Assembly: GCA_007570785.1 (NCBI GenBank) | Contig: ML662466.1 | Coordinates: 539,446-603,445, forward strand | Origin: Antilocapra americana | Lineage: Eukaryota > Chordata > Mammalia > Artiodactyla > Antilocapridae | Length of the DNA stretch: 64,000 nucleotides | Direction: 5' to 3' | Shown: piece after piece, positions 10,641 to 21,645 of the stretch | Numbering within the stretch: the first letter of the stretch is position 1 | Layout: each line of letters begins with the position of its first letter | Translations under genes and position numbers: made by a program | Notes under the pieces: model-generated | The model's database searches: none | Seen by the model: only the letters and a program-made list of their open reading frames with translations | Told to the model about the DNA's origin: nothing

Positions 10641-11512
10641 ATATTGTTCATCTTTCAGTTGGTTCATATGGTCTGTCACACTGATTGATTTGCATATATT
10701 GAAGAATCCTTACATCCCTGGAATAAATCCAACTTGATCATGGTGTATGACCTTTTTAATCTGTTTTTGAATTCTATTTGCTAAAAGCTTGTTGAGGATT
10801 ATTTGCATCTGTATCCATCAGTCATACTGGCCTGTAGCTTTCTGTTTTGGTCTTGTCATTGTCTAGTTTTGGTATCAGGATGATGGTAGCCTAATTGAAT
10901 GAGGATGGAAGTGTTCCCTCCTCTGCAATTTGAAAGTGTTCAGAGGATAGGCATTTGCTCATCTCTAAATGCTTGATAGAATTCACCTGTGAAGCCATCT
11001 GCTCCTGGGATTTTGTCTTTTAGGAAATTTTTGTTCACAGCTTCAATTTAGAGCTTGTAGTTGGGTTGTTCAAGATGTCTGTTTCTTCCTGGTTCAGTCT
11101 TGGAAGATTGAGCTTTTCTAAGAATTTGTCGATTTCTTCCAGGTTACCCATTTTATTTCCATAGAGTTGTTCATAATAGTATTTGTATTTCTGCATTGGC
11201 GGTGGAAACTTCTTTTTCATTTCTAAGTTTGTTGATTTGATCGTTCTCTCTTTTTTCCTTGATGTGTCTGGCTAAAGGTCTGTCAATTTTGTTTATCTTC
11301 TCAAGGAATCAGCTTTTAGTTTTATTATCTTTATTATTGTTTCTTTCATTTCATTTTCATTTATTTCTGCTCAGATGTTTATGATTTCTTTCCTTCTGCT
11401 AATTTTTGTGTTTGTGTTTTGTTCTTCTTTTCCAGTTGTTTTATGTGTAAATTGAGGCTGTCCATTCGATATTTTTCTTGTTTCTTGAGTTAGGATTGTA
11501 TTGCTATAAAAT

Positions 11513-11679
11513 TCCCTCTTAGACTAGATCGGGCATGTTCAGGGTGGTATGGCCGTAGACTAAAAGCCTATGGCACCCGGTATTCCCAGGCAGTCTCCCA
11601 TCCAAGTACTAACCAGGGGGAGCATGGCGATATCATGTCATTGTATGGCAAAACTAATTAAAAAAAGATCCCTCTTAGA
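11513..11679 (+). mobile_element. Chimeric 5S rRNA-L1 retrotransposed insertion with 11-bp target duplication
   Basis: The insertion (11524-11668) lies between direct repeats TCCCTCTTAGA at 11513-11523 and 11669-11679. From left to right it holds antisense 5S rRNA positions ~36 to 1, one extra T, antisense 5S positions ~121 to 67, then a sense L1 3' tail (ATATCATGTCATTGTATGGC) ending in an A run. The same L1 tail is seen at about 22185-22215. The A tail, target duplication and L1 3' end show it was made by the L1 machinery. Confidence 0.85.
11524..11617 (-). pseudogene. 5S rRNA pseudogene, circularly permuted and internally deleted
   Basis: On the minus strand, 11562-11617 reads as the 3' half of vertebrate 5S rRNA (CCTGGTTAGTACTTGGATGG...GGCTTTT). 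It is followed at 11524-11560 by the 5' half (GTCTACGGCCATACCACC...). The middle, about 30 nucleotides, is absent, and the halves are in the reverse of their natural order. The few mismatches fall mostly at former CpG sites. The internal Pol III control region is disrupted, so transcription is unlikely. Confidence 0.88.
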
Positions 11680-12434
11680 ACTGCTTTGCTGAATCCCATA
11701 GGTTTTGAGTGGTTGTATTTTTATTGTTATTTGTTTCTAGAAAAAAATTATTTCCCTTTTGATTTCTTCAGGAAACATGTTTTTTAATCTCCATGTGTTT
11801 GTGCTTCTTTCAGTTTTTTTTCTTGTAACTGATATCTAGTCTCATAGTGTTGTGATTGGAGAAAATGCTTGATATAATTTCAGTTTTCTTAATTTTACTG
11901 AGTTTACTTAATTTTTTCTTAATTTGATTTGTGATCCAAGATGTGGTCTATCCTGGAGAATGTTCCAGGTGCACTTGAGAAGGTGTATTCTTCTGCATTT
12001 GGATGGCATGTCCTGAAGATATCACTGAGATCCATCTCATCTCACTTGTCATTTAAGAATTGTGTTTCCTTATTTTCTGTTTTGATGATCTGTCCATTGG
12101 TGTGGGTGGGGTGTTAAAATTTCCTACTGTGATTATGTTACTTTCAATTTCTATTGTTATGTCTCTTAGTGTTTTTCTTATGTATTGAGGTGCTCCTAAG
12201 TTGGTTGCGTAAGTATTTACAATTGCCATGTCTTGGTCTTGGGTTTATCCCTTGATCATTATGTAGTGTCCTTCCTTATCTCTTATAATCTTCTTTAGTT
12301 TAAGGTCTATTTTGTCTGATATGAGGATTGCCACTCCACCTTTCTTTTTCTTCCTATTTGCTTTGGAATTTGTTTTTCCATCCTCTCACTTTCATTCTAT
12401 TATTTGTCTTTAAGTCTGAAGTGGGTTTCTTGTA

Positions 12435-13234
12435 CATGAAAGGTTGCTGAACCACAAAAGATGCCAGGATTCTTGGCCTCCAGAGGAGAAGAATTCAATC
12501 TGGGGTCAGAGATGAGGCTTAATCACCTAGAGTTTTGTGTAATCAAGTTTTATTAAAGTATAAAAGAGATAGAGTTTCTGACATACATAGACATTAGTAG
12601 GGGGCAAAAAGAATACCCCCTGCTAGTCTTTAGCTGCTACTAACAGTCTGCTAATTAAAGAAAATAATCTGCTACTAACAGTCTGCTAATTAAAGAAAAT
12701 AATAGTCTCAAAATCAGAGAATTCACCAGGCCCCTCAACCACAAGATGCATTTTGAGATAATCTTGGCACCAGATGAGCAATCCTGGGCCATAAAACGAT
12801 TAACATGAGTCTCAAAGAAAGGCAGATTCCCATACAAATATATAGTATTATTAACATAGATTAAGAAAACAATGTGTGAATATAACATACTGGTTTGTCA
12901 AGTCACTTCTCAGCCTTTAGGTGGAATTGATGTGAAGACAGAGTCTGGGATAAATGCATAGTACATTAACAAAGCTTAAGACAAACATTTCCATAAGAAA
13001 AATGTATTGGTTAGCTCAAGGTTTGAGAAAAGTTAAGTTCAAATGGAACCAGCTGTCATTATGGCAACACAGAATTTTAAGAGAAATTTCTTTTTAAATT
13101 ATGTAGAGAATGGGGGAAAATGTAATACTAGTTTATTTCTTCCTGCTGGTTAAGAGAGAGATTAAAAAAAAAAAGTCTGACACTTGCAGCCTATTTCCTC
13201 CATTTGGAGACCCCTGGCCTTCCTGCTTATTACC
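12435..13234 (-). mobile_element. Solo LTR of a bovine endogenous retrovirus, antisense
   Basis: An ~800-bp element interrupts an L1 between TTCTTGTA (12427-12434) and TTCTTATA (13235-13242), a near-perfect 8-bp repeat. The right end carries TTTCCTCCATTTGGAGACCCCTGGCC, and a reverse AATAAA lies in GTTTTATTAAAG near 12547. No retroviral gene follows, so it is a solo LTR or fragment. The canonical TG/CA ends are not evident, so the boundaries may be off by several bases. The family recurs at 38790-39092. Confidence 0.65.
12634..12703. repeat. Perfect 35-bp tandem duplication
   Basis: Two identical 35-base copies (12634-12668 and 12669-12703), each beginning CTGCTACTAACAGTCTGC and ending AAAATAAT, lie inside the LTR. 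Perfect identity points to a recent slippage-type duplication. Confidence 0.95.
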
Positions 13235-13264
13235 TTCTTATAGACAGCATATATATGGGTCTTT

Positions 13265-14040
13265 TAAATCTATTTATATATTTTAATTGGAGGCTAATTA
13301 CTTTACAATATTGTGGTGGTTTTTGCTGCACGTTGACATCAGTTAGACATGGGTTTACATGTGTTTCCCATCATGAAAGCCCCTTCCAGCTCCCTCCCTA
13401 TCCCATCCCTCATGGTTTCCCAGTGCACCAGCTTAGAGTGTCCTGTTTCATGCATCAGAGTTGGACTCACGATCTATTCCACATATGGTAATCCACGTTT
13501 CAATGCTAGTCTCTCAAATCATCCCACCCTGGCTTTCTTCCACAGAGTCCAAAAGTCTGTTCTTTATATCGGTGTCTCTTTTGCTGCCTTACATATATGG
13601 TCATCATTATCATCTTTTTAAATTTCATATATTTCCGTTAATAGACTACACTGGTGTTTTTATTTCTGACTTACTTCACTCTGTATGATAGGGTCATTTT
13701 ATCCACCTCATTAGAACTGATTCAAATGCATTCTTTTTAATTGCTGAGTAATATTCCATTGTGTATAAGTACCACAGCTTTCTTATCCACTCGTCTGCAG
13801 GAAGACATCTATGTTGCTTCCATGTCCTAGCTATTGTAAACAATACTGCAATGAACATTGGGGTACACGTGACTCTTTCAATTTTTGTTTCCTTGGTGTA
13901 TATGCCTAGCAGTGGGATTGCTGGGTCGTATGGCAATTCTATTTCCAGTTTTTAAAGGAATCTCCACACTGTTCTCCATAATAGCTGTTTCAGTTTGCAT
14001 TGGCACCAACAGTGTAAGAGGGTTCTCTTTTCTCTCTGCT
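13265..14040 (-). mobile_element. L1 3' end, antisense
   Basis: The 3' UTR starts with TTTTAATTGGAGGCTAATTAC. The ORF2 C-terminus is read on the minus strand at 13694-13936 ([19 protein letters not shown]). The element is 5'-truncated near 14040, where older LINE sequence begins. Confidence 0.88.
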
Positions 14041-14370
14041 TTTGAAGCCACAAATCCATTCTCTATGCCCATGTGTTTCTGTTTCATGCATGTGTTCATT
14101 TGTGTCATATGTTTGATTCCACATTTAAGTGATATCGTTTGATATTTGTCCTTCTCTGCGTGCCTAACTTCACATAGTATGCTCATCTCTCAGTCCATGC
14201 ATGTTGACTCAAATGGCCTTATTGTTGTAGCTGTACAGATTCTTGTATCTTTTGGGCCATACATAGAGGGATCCATCTGTGGTTATTTCCCCAGATATAT
14301 TATAAAAACGTGGGTAGCATACCTTTCCTGGGATAGTATGTCCATTTTGAGGCTGCATTAGGGTTTTTTT
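14041..14370 (-). mobile_element. Old L1 3' UTR relic
   Basis: ATTCCACATTTAAGTGATATCGTTTG and TTATTGTTGTAGCTGTACAG resemble decayed antisense L1 3' sequence of an older subfamily. Confidence 0.5.
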
Positions 14371-14375
14371 GTATA

Positions 14376-14728
14376 TGTCAGTCAGTTCAGTTCAGGCAGT
14401 CAGTCCTGTTTGACTCTTTGTGACCCCCATGGACTGAAGCACGCCAGGATTTCCTGTCCAACACCCACTCCCTCAGGCTGTTCAAACTCATGTCTATCAA
14501 GTCAGTGATGCCATCCAACCATCTCCATCCTCTGTCATCTTCCCTTCACCTCCTCCCTTCAATCTTTCCCAGCATCAGGGGCTTTTCCAATGAGTCAGTT
14601 CCTTGCATCAGTTGGCCAAAGTATTGAAGTTTCAGCTTTAGTAGCAGTCTTCCAATGAATATTCACTACTGATTTCCTTTAGGATTGACTGGTTTGATTT
14701 CCTTGCAGTCCAAGGGACTCCCCAGAGT
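14376..14728 (-). mobile_element. BovB 3' end, antisense, joined to a ~115-bp repeat
   Basis: The stretch starts GTCAGTTCAGTTCAGGCAG and passes through CCATGGACTGAAGCACGCC and TTTCCAATGAGTCAGTTCC to CCTTGCAGTCCAAGGGACTCCCC, the reverse of a BovB 3' end. Its 5' breakpoint is the same as in the copy at 28335-28648, and the same neighbouring repeat follows it. Confidence 0.85.
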
Positions 14729-14845
14729 ATATGTGGGTATCAATAAATATTTACTGTGCTTATTCTGCCCTCTCATGGAGAAATAGTAGAATGCTTATGA
14801 ACATAATTTATAAAACCCACATGTATTATTTACATGTTGAAATAT
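14729..14845 (-). repeat. Recurrent ~115-bp unit, copy 1
   Basis: On the minus strand it reads TTCATAAGCATTCTACTATTTCTCCATGAGAGGG, followed by CAGTAAATATTTATTGATACCC. The same unit occurs at 23036, 28215 and 28945 on the plus strand. I do not recognise the family. Confidence 0.7.
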
Positions 14846-15140
14846 ATGTTGTATTACTTTATTTAAAATCAATGCATGCTTGTAAGAGAAAACATAAAGT
14901 TGCCAGAAAAATAAAAATGAAAAATCACTCATGATCTCATCTGATCATTTGCTCAGAATTTTGAGTTTCTGGGACAGACAGATAAAAAAAGAAGAGGGTG
15001 TGCTAGGTCTTTTAGTGTAAAATCAACTTTTCTGCTATTTTAATGCCAACATAGACCTTGGTTCTGATATGTGATTCTTGTTTTGTTTACTTATCTTTAA
15101 ACCTCTACTTTTGCAAACATCTAGTAATTTGACCCCCTGT
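14846..15140. other. No feature recognised
   Basis: AT-rich sequence between repeat units, with no frame of interest. Confidence 0.45.
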
Positions 15141-15752
15141 TTAGAAACTGTTTGCTTCAAGGTGTTCTTTTTTTTTTGACTTTTGTTTTTGCTATGATTA
15201 AAAAATACTCCATGTAATGATTACAGTAAATAGTACTGCAACGAACATTGGGGTTCATGCATCTTTTTGAATTATGGTCTTCGCCAGGAAAATGCTCAGG
15301 AATAGGTCATATAGTGATTATATTATTATTATTTTTTTATGGATCTACCATATTATTCACCATAGTGGTGGTACCAATTTACATGTGCACAACAGTACAA
15401 GAGGGATCCCTTTTCTCCACACCCTCTCCAAATTATTGTTTATAGACTTTTTGATGACAGCTATTCAGGCTGGTGTGAAGTGATATCTAATTGTAGATGT
15501 GATTTCCATTTCTCTAATAATTAGTGATTTTGAACTACTTTTCCTGCGTTTGTTGGTCATTGTATGTCTTCTTTGGAGAAATGTCTATTTAGATCAGCAC
15601 TCCCCCCCCTTTTTTTGATATTGGGCTACATGAGCTCTTTGTATATTTTGGAGAATAATGCTTTGATAACTAATGAGAACCATTTGTGTAGCACAGGTAA
15701 CTGTCCTAAATGCTCTGTGGTGACCTATATGGGAAGAAAATTTAAAAAAAAG
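15141..15752 (-). mobile_element. Old L1 3' part, antisense
   Basis: ACTGCAACGAACATTGGGGTTCATGC, TCTTTGGAGAAATGTCTATTTAG and GATATTGGGCTACATGAGC match the antisense L1 ORF2/3' UTR region with heavy decay. All frames are broken. Confidence 0.7.
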
Positions 15753-15768
15753 AGGTGATATGTACATA

Positions 15769-15781
15769 TACACACACACAA

Positions 15782-15830
<49 letters not shown>
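15769..15830. repeat. (CA)n microsatellite
   Basis: About 30 CA dinucleotides with one ATC interruption. The poly-(Cys-Val) stretch of the antisense 180-residue frame at 15594-16136 is produced by this repeat. Confidence 0.97.
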
Positions 15831-15832
<2 letters not shown>

Positions 15833-16785
15833 TGCACAGCCAATTTACTTTGCTGTACTCCAGAAAGTAACACAACATTGTAAACCAACTGCATGTGTAC
15901 CTACTGTAGGCTCCATTTATAGGAAGTTCTAGATGAGGGAAAACTAATCTGTACTGATAGAACTGAGAATAAGTGTTGCATGGGGAAAGGGTAGTGTGGG
16001 GAAGGAGCCCAAAGAGATTTTCTAGGATGATGGAGGGGTGAAATGTTGTAGTGAGCATCATATACATGATCTTGGTGAAACTGCATAAATATTTTTGCAA
16101 TGTAAATTCCAACCAGGGTCTTGTTAAATGGCTCATGCCTTTATAAATTGACTAGATATTGTCAAATTGTCCCTCAGAAAGTTGCATAATTTATGCTTTC
16201 ACAGCAATCCATGAGCACTCATTTTCCAAATCCTCAGCCTGAATTTGGAGGGAAAATTTGTTATCTTTCAACTTTCTCATTGAATTTTTGCCAATATACA
16301 TGTTAAAAAATAATTTCCCATTATTGTTTTGGTTTGTATTTATTTTATTCCAAGTTAGGTTCAACATTTTCCCTCTGTTTTTTTGAAGTTGTGCTTCTTT
16401 TTCCTTTTTCTGGGTAACTTGTGTTTCTTTGTTCCCTATACTTATTTCATCTTGTCTTCTATTGGACTTTTCATCTTCTCTTCTTATTTTAAGTTTTGAT
16501 TTTGAACTCTGAATAAATTAGGTAAATGAGTCCTTTGTCAGCTGTCTTCCAAATATTTTTCAGTTGTGATTTTATCATTCCTGTTTATTACTTTTGCCAT
16601 TTAGGAAGTATACACTACTGCACAGGAATTTATGTAAATTCCCTGTTTTTAGCTTCTGAACATAGGTCACTTAAAATTAGAAATTTAAATAATCAAGGGA
16701 AACTCTAGGAAGCTAGAGGGTGTGATTGAAACAATATGGAGGGCATTCTCTCTGAGTTTATCTGTTTGCTTTTCCACATGTACTT
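15831..16785. mobile_element. Old LINE relics
   Basis: Near 15875 a sense L1 tail phrase (ACACAACATTGTAAACCAACTG) is visible. From about 16250 to 16620, antisense ORF2-like text (GAGTCCTTTGTCAGCTGTCTTCC) appears. Between them, 15900-16130 is unrecognised. Confidence 0.45.
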
Positions 16786-16984
16786 TTCAAGAAGTGTTTT
16801 ACTTTTGCCTCAAATTTATATATACATACACAGAGGGAGAAAAAAAAAAGTAGGGAGCAGGTAGCACCATGATGGGCAAAGATGATGCCAAGATGGGGAG
16901 CGGCTGCACCTGGGACTCCAAACAGATAAGTCAGCCATAGGCTTGGTCAGCCCTGTAAAGCCAATGGGGACACGTCTCTAGAGC
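16786..16984. other. Unrecognised GC-richer segment
   Basis: This short segment between LINE relics contains an A-rich run and then GGGCAAAGATGATGCCAAGATGG. No family or frame is recognised. Confidence 0.35.
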
Positions 16985-17221
16985 TTTGATTGGAGGACTC
17001 TGGGAGCTCAACATCACTAATTATAAGAGAAATGCAAATCAAAACAACAATGAGGTATCACACCAGTCGCAATAGCCATCATCAAAAATTCTACAAACAA
17101 TAATTTCTGGAGAGGGTGTGGAGAAAAGGGAACTGTCTTTCACTGTTGGTAGGCATGTAAATTGCCTACCACTATGTACAGCCACTATGGTGAACAGTAT
17201 GGCAGTTTTTTAAAACTCAAA
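16985..17221 (+). mobile_element. Old L1 ORF2 3' fragment, sense
   Basis: ATAAGAGAAATGCAAATCAAAACAAC and GGAGAGGGTGTGGAGAAAAGGGAA are the standard sense L1 phrases. The fragment stops where the next L1's 5' end begins. Confidence 0.8.
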
Positions 17222-20200
17222 AATAGGCAGTCCTAAGATGGTGGAAGAATAAGACAGGGAGACCATTTTCTCCCCTACAAGTTCATCAAAATATCATTTG
17301 AACACTGGGCAAATTCCACAAAATAACTTCTGAATGCTGGAAGAGGACACCGGGCACTCAGAAAGGCAGCCCATTATCTTCAAAAGGAGGTAGGACAAAA
17401 TATAAAAGATAAAAAGAGAGACAAAAGAGTTAGGGATGGAGACCCATTCCTGGGAGGGAGTTGTGAAGGAGGAGAAGTTTCCAAACACCAGGAAACCCTT
17501 TCACCGGCTGGTCTGTGGGAAGTTTTGGAATCCCGGAGGGCAACATAACCAGGAGGATCAACAACAACAACAAAAAAGAAACCACAGATTACATGCTTAG
17601 CCATGACTCCTAGCAGAGAGGTAGCCACATCTGCCAGCAGAGAGTGGGGGCTGAGCAGGGAGGTATGGGCTGCATGCCTGAGTGGGGACTGGGCCAGAAT
17701 GCCCTGAGGATAATCTGAGGGAGCTAACTTGAGACAGCATCCCAAACTGGGATATCCTGGGAGAGAAAAAAGAGAGAGAGAGAACTTTCACATGAAAAGC
17801 TCTGAGGCACAGCCTGGCCCCCTTACAGAATAAAGGATTGAGTGACTACCAGAGGAGAGCTGGCTGGCTGTGGATTGGGCCCTCCTTCCACTGGAGGTGG
17901 AGAGGCAGGTGGGCAACAGCTAAAGTTGGAAGGCAAGGAACAATCTCAGCTCCAGAAATGGCATCCTCTACCAAATTGTGAGCAGATTCCCAGTACTAAC
18001 AAAGTCTTCCTGGGATCCTGCATGGTTGACATCTGCCAGGATTGCAGTCAGAGATCCATTCCTCAGAGGAGATACACAGCACACCTGAGATGGCACTCTT
18101 GTGGCATACCCAGGAAAATGAGGGACTGGGACCATGGAGGTGATAAGATGCACTGCCCAGATGGGAGAGTATGACTGCAAAGCACCTGATTGCCTGAGAT
18201 GCTCAGACCCGGGAAGGGAATAAATCACAGGCCCAACCAAGTCTGCGCCTTTGTGGAGTACCTGAGAACATGAACCTGAGTGGCTTAGACCTGGGAAGTG
18301 TACATAACCCAGAGCTGGCTTTAGACAGTTCCCCTGCAGAGCAACCTGGAGCCTGAGCAGTGTAGACAGGGAAAGCACACACGCTGTGAGCGGCATAAAT
18401 CCAGTGTGGCCCAGGAACTGCAAACACACCCCCCACACACCAGTGATATTTGTTTTCAGTGTTCCTCCCTCTCCACAGCCCAACTGAACACATGAGTCTA
18501 AATAAGTGACCACCTTTGCCCCTTTGTGTCAGGGTGGAAATCAGATACTGAAGAGATTTGCATAAAAAAGAAGACAAAAATAAACAAAGAAGAGGGAACT
18601 GTTCTGGAAGGGACAGGTGCAACACATTAAAACTCTGTAGTTATCACTGACTATATTGGAAGGGACATGTAGATCCTGAGAATAAGTATAAGCTAGAACA
18701 AAGAACTATCTGAAATTGAACTGACCTACACTGCCCTCAACAGCTCCAGAGAAATTCTTAGATGTATTTTACTATTAATTTTTAAATTCTTTATTACTCC
18801 TTTGATTTTCATTTTTGTAACATACTATTATCTTGCAAATAATTTACTATTTTTAAAGCAAGTTTCATATTTTTAAAATATTTTTTTGTGATTTTTGTTT
18901 TTAATATTGTATTTTTGACACTCTAACTTCTACTCAAGATTTTTAATCATTGCTTTTTTTTGTTATCAATTTTCTACCTATAAGAATCAAATTTTCAGTA
19001 CCCATTTTTACTTATGAGCATTATTACTGGATTGATTGCTCTCTCTCTCAATTGACTCTCCTTTAATAAAAGCTATATATGATAAATGGCACAGCAAACA
19101 TTATCTTCAATTGTGAAGAAATGAAAGCATTTCCCCTACAGTCAGGAACAAGACAAGTGTGTCCACTCTCACCACTATTATTCAACATAGTTTTGGGAGT
19201 TTTAGCCACAGCAATCAGAGAAGAAAGAGAAATAGAAGGAATGACGATTGGAAAAAAAAGAAGTAAAACTCTCACTATTTGCAAATGACATGATCTCCTG
19301 AAAAGAAAACCCTAAAGACTCCACCAGAAAATTACTAAATCTAGTCAATGAATATAGTAAATTTGCAGGCTATAAAATTCACACACAGAAATCGCTTGCA
19401 TTTCTATACACTAACAATGAGAGAACAGAAAGAGAAATTAAGGAAACAATCCCATTCACGATTGTGATGCAAAGAATAAAACACTTAGGAATAAATCTAC
19501 ATAAAGAGACAAAAGACCCATATATAGAAAACTTTAAAACACTGATGAAAGAAATCAAATATGACACAAAGAGATGGAGAAATACACAATGTTTATGGAT
19601 TGTAAGAATCAATATAATGAAAATGAATATACTACCCAAAGCATCTATAGATTCAATGCAATCCCTATCAATCTACCTATGGTATTTTTCACAGAACCAG
19701 AACAAATGACTTCAAAATGTGTATGGAAATAGAGAAAACCTCATATAGCCAAAGTAATCTTGACAAAGAAGAATAGAACTGGAGGAATCAACCTGCCTGA
19801 CTTCAGACTATTCTACAAAACTACAGTCATCAAGATGGTAAGGTACTAACACAAGGACAGAAATATAGATCAATGGAACAAAATAGGAAGCCCAGCGAAA
19901 AATCCACACACTTATGGACACCTTATCTTTGACAAAGGTGGCAAAAATATACAAAGTAGAAAAGACGATCTCTTTAACAAGAGGTGCTGGGAAAACTGGT
20001 CAACCATTTTAAAAGAATGAAACTAGAACATTTTCTGACACCATACAAAAAAATAAACTCAAAATGAATTAAAGATCTAAATGTAAGACCAGAAACTATA
20101 AAACTCCTAGAGGAAAAGATAGGGAAAACACTCTCTGACATAAATCATAGCAAGATCCTTTAGAACCCACCTGTCAAAGTAATGGGAATGAAAACAAAAA

Positions 20201-21645
20201 TAAACAAGTGGCACCTTATTAAAATTAAAAGCTACTGCACAACGAAGGAAACTATAAGCCATGTGAGAAGACAGCCTTCAGAATGGGAGAAAATAATAGC
20301 AAATGAAGCAACTTTCAAATAATTAGTTTTAAAAATATACAAGTAGCCCCTGCAGCCCAATTCCAGAAAAATAAATGGCCCAATCAAAAAACTGGGCCAC
20401 GCAGATGTATGGAACAGACTCGTGGACTTTGTGGATGAGGGTAAGGGTGGGATGATATGGGAGAAGGGCATTGAAACAAGTTAATTATCATATGTCTAAT
20501 CAATCGCCAGCCCAGGATTGATGCTCGGGGCTGGTGTAGCGAGATTTCCTGGGGGGGAGGGAGGAGGGAGGGGGGTTCTGGAGGGGAAGCATATGTAAAC
20601 CCATGGTGATATCAAGACATTGTATGGAAAAAACAATAAAAAAAAAAGAAGTTTGGAAAAAAAAAAAAACTGGGCCAAAGAAGTACACAGACAGTTCTCC
20701 AAAGAAGAGATACAGATGGCTAGCAAACACATAGAAAGATGCTAAATATCACTCATTATCAGAGAAATGTAAATCAATACCACAATGAGAAACCATCTCA
20801 GGCCAGTCAGAATGGCTGCTATCCAAAAGTCTACAAACAATAAATGCTGGAGAGGGTGTGGTGAAAATGGAACCCTCTTATACTGTGAGTGGGGATGCAA
20901 ACTAGTACAGCCACTTTGGAGAACAGTATGGAGATTCTTTGAAAACTGGAAATAGAATTGCCATATGACCCAGCAATGCCACTGCTAGGCATACACACCA
21001 AGAATATCAGAATTGAAAGAGACACTTTTACCACAATGTTCATCACAGCACTGTTTACAACATCTAGGACATGGAAACAACCTAGATGTCCTTCGGCAGA
21101 TGAATGAATAAGAAAGTTTTGATACATATACACAGTGGACTATTACTCAGCTATTAAAAACAATGTATTTGAATCAGTTCTAATGAGGTGGATGAAACTG
21201 GAACCTATTATATAGAGTGAACTATGTCAGAAAGAAAAACACTGATGCAGTATATAAATGTGTATATATAGAATTTAGAAAGATGATAACAACAACTCTA
21301 TATGTGAGGCAGCAGAAGAGACACAGATACAAAGAATAGATTTTTAGATTTCATGGGAGAAGGTGAAGGTGGGATGATTTGAGAGAATAACACTGAAACA
21401 TGTATATTATTATGTGTGAAGCAGATCACCAGTTCAAGTTTGATGCATGAAACAGGGCACTCATAGCGGATGCACTGGGAAAACCCAGAGGGATGAGATG
21501 GGGAGGGAGGTGGAAGGGGTGTTTGGGGTGAGGGGGCATATATATATGTACATCCATGGCTGATTCATGTCAATGTATGGCAAAAAACACTGTAATGTAA
21601 AGTAAATAGCCTCCAATTAAACTTTTAAAATTAATTTAAAAATTA
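17222..21645 (+). mobile_element. L1, sense, with full 5' UTR but ORF1 and most of ORF2 deleted
   Basis: The segment 17222-19060 matches the long pecoran L1 5' UTR: CCTAAGATGGTGGAAGAATAAG at the start, TAGGGATGGAGACCCATTCC near 17428, then T-rich sequence ending near TTGACTCTCC at 19050. It then jumps to ORF2 reverse transcriptase text ([22 protein letters not shown] at 19079-19288), continues through decayed ORF2 and ends with a 3' UTR tail near 21640. ORF1 and the first part of ORF2 are missing. Stops and frameshifts break the rest. A small L1 is nested at 20386-20677. Confidence 0.8.
20386..20677 (+). mobile_element. Short L1 3' end nested in the L1, 14-bp target duplication
   Basis: A ~265-bp sense L1 3' UTR with A-rich tail (body 20400-20663) lies between perfect repeats AAAAAACTGGGCCA at 20386-20399 and 20664-20677. 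It starts at GCAGATGTATGGAACAGACTC, so it is severely 5'-truncated. The host L1 resumes exactly after the repeat. Confidence 0.92.

Larger units (their letters stand above)
10640..13264 (-). mobile_element. L1, antisense ORF2 fragment, split by a 5S-L1 insertion and an LTR
   Basis: The segments 10640-11523, 11669-12434 and 13235-13264 are one collinear antisense L1 ORF2, in the same order as the L1 at 2380-4080. Landmarks are GATTTGCATATATTGAAGAATCC, CCATCTGCTCCTGGGATTTTG and GATCCAAGATGTGGTCTATCCTGG. The reading frame is broken; the longest piece is 61 residues at 11035-11220. The split points carry target duplications of the later insertions. Confidence 0.85.

Noticed and set aside
12435..13234. 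Endogenous retrovirus with genes
   Set aside because: No gag, pol or env-like frame lies near this or the other LTRs (50249, 55606); they are solo LTRs or fragments.
15594..16136. 180-codon antisense frame with Cys-Val repeats
   Set aside because: Produced by the (CA)n microsatellite and flanking LINE relics.
17968..18625. 181- and 140-codon antisense frames
   Set aside because: They lie on the reverse strand of an L1 5' UTR, overlap each other in different frames and have no known motif.
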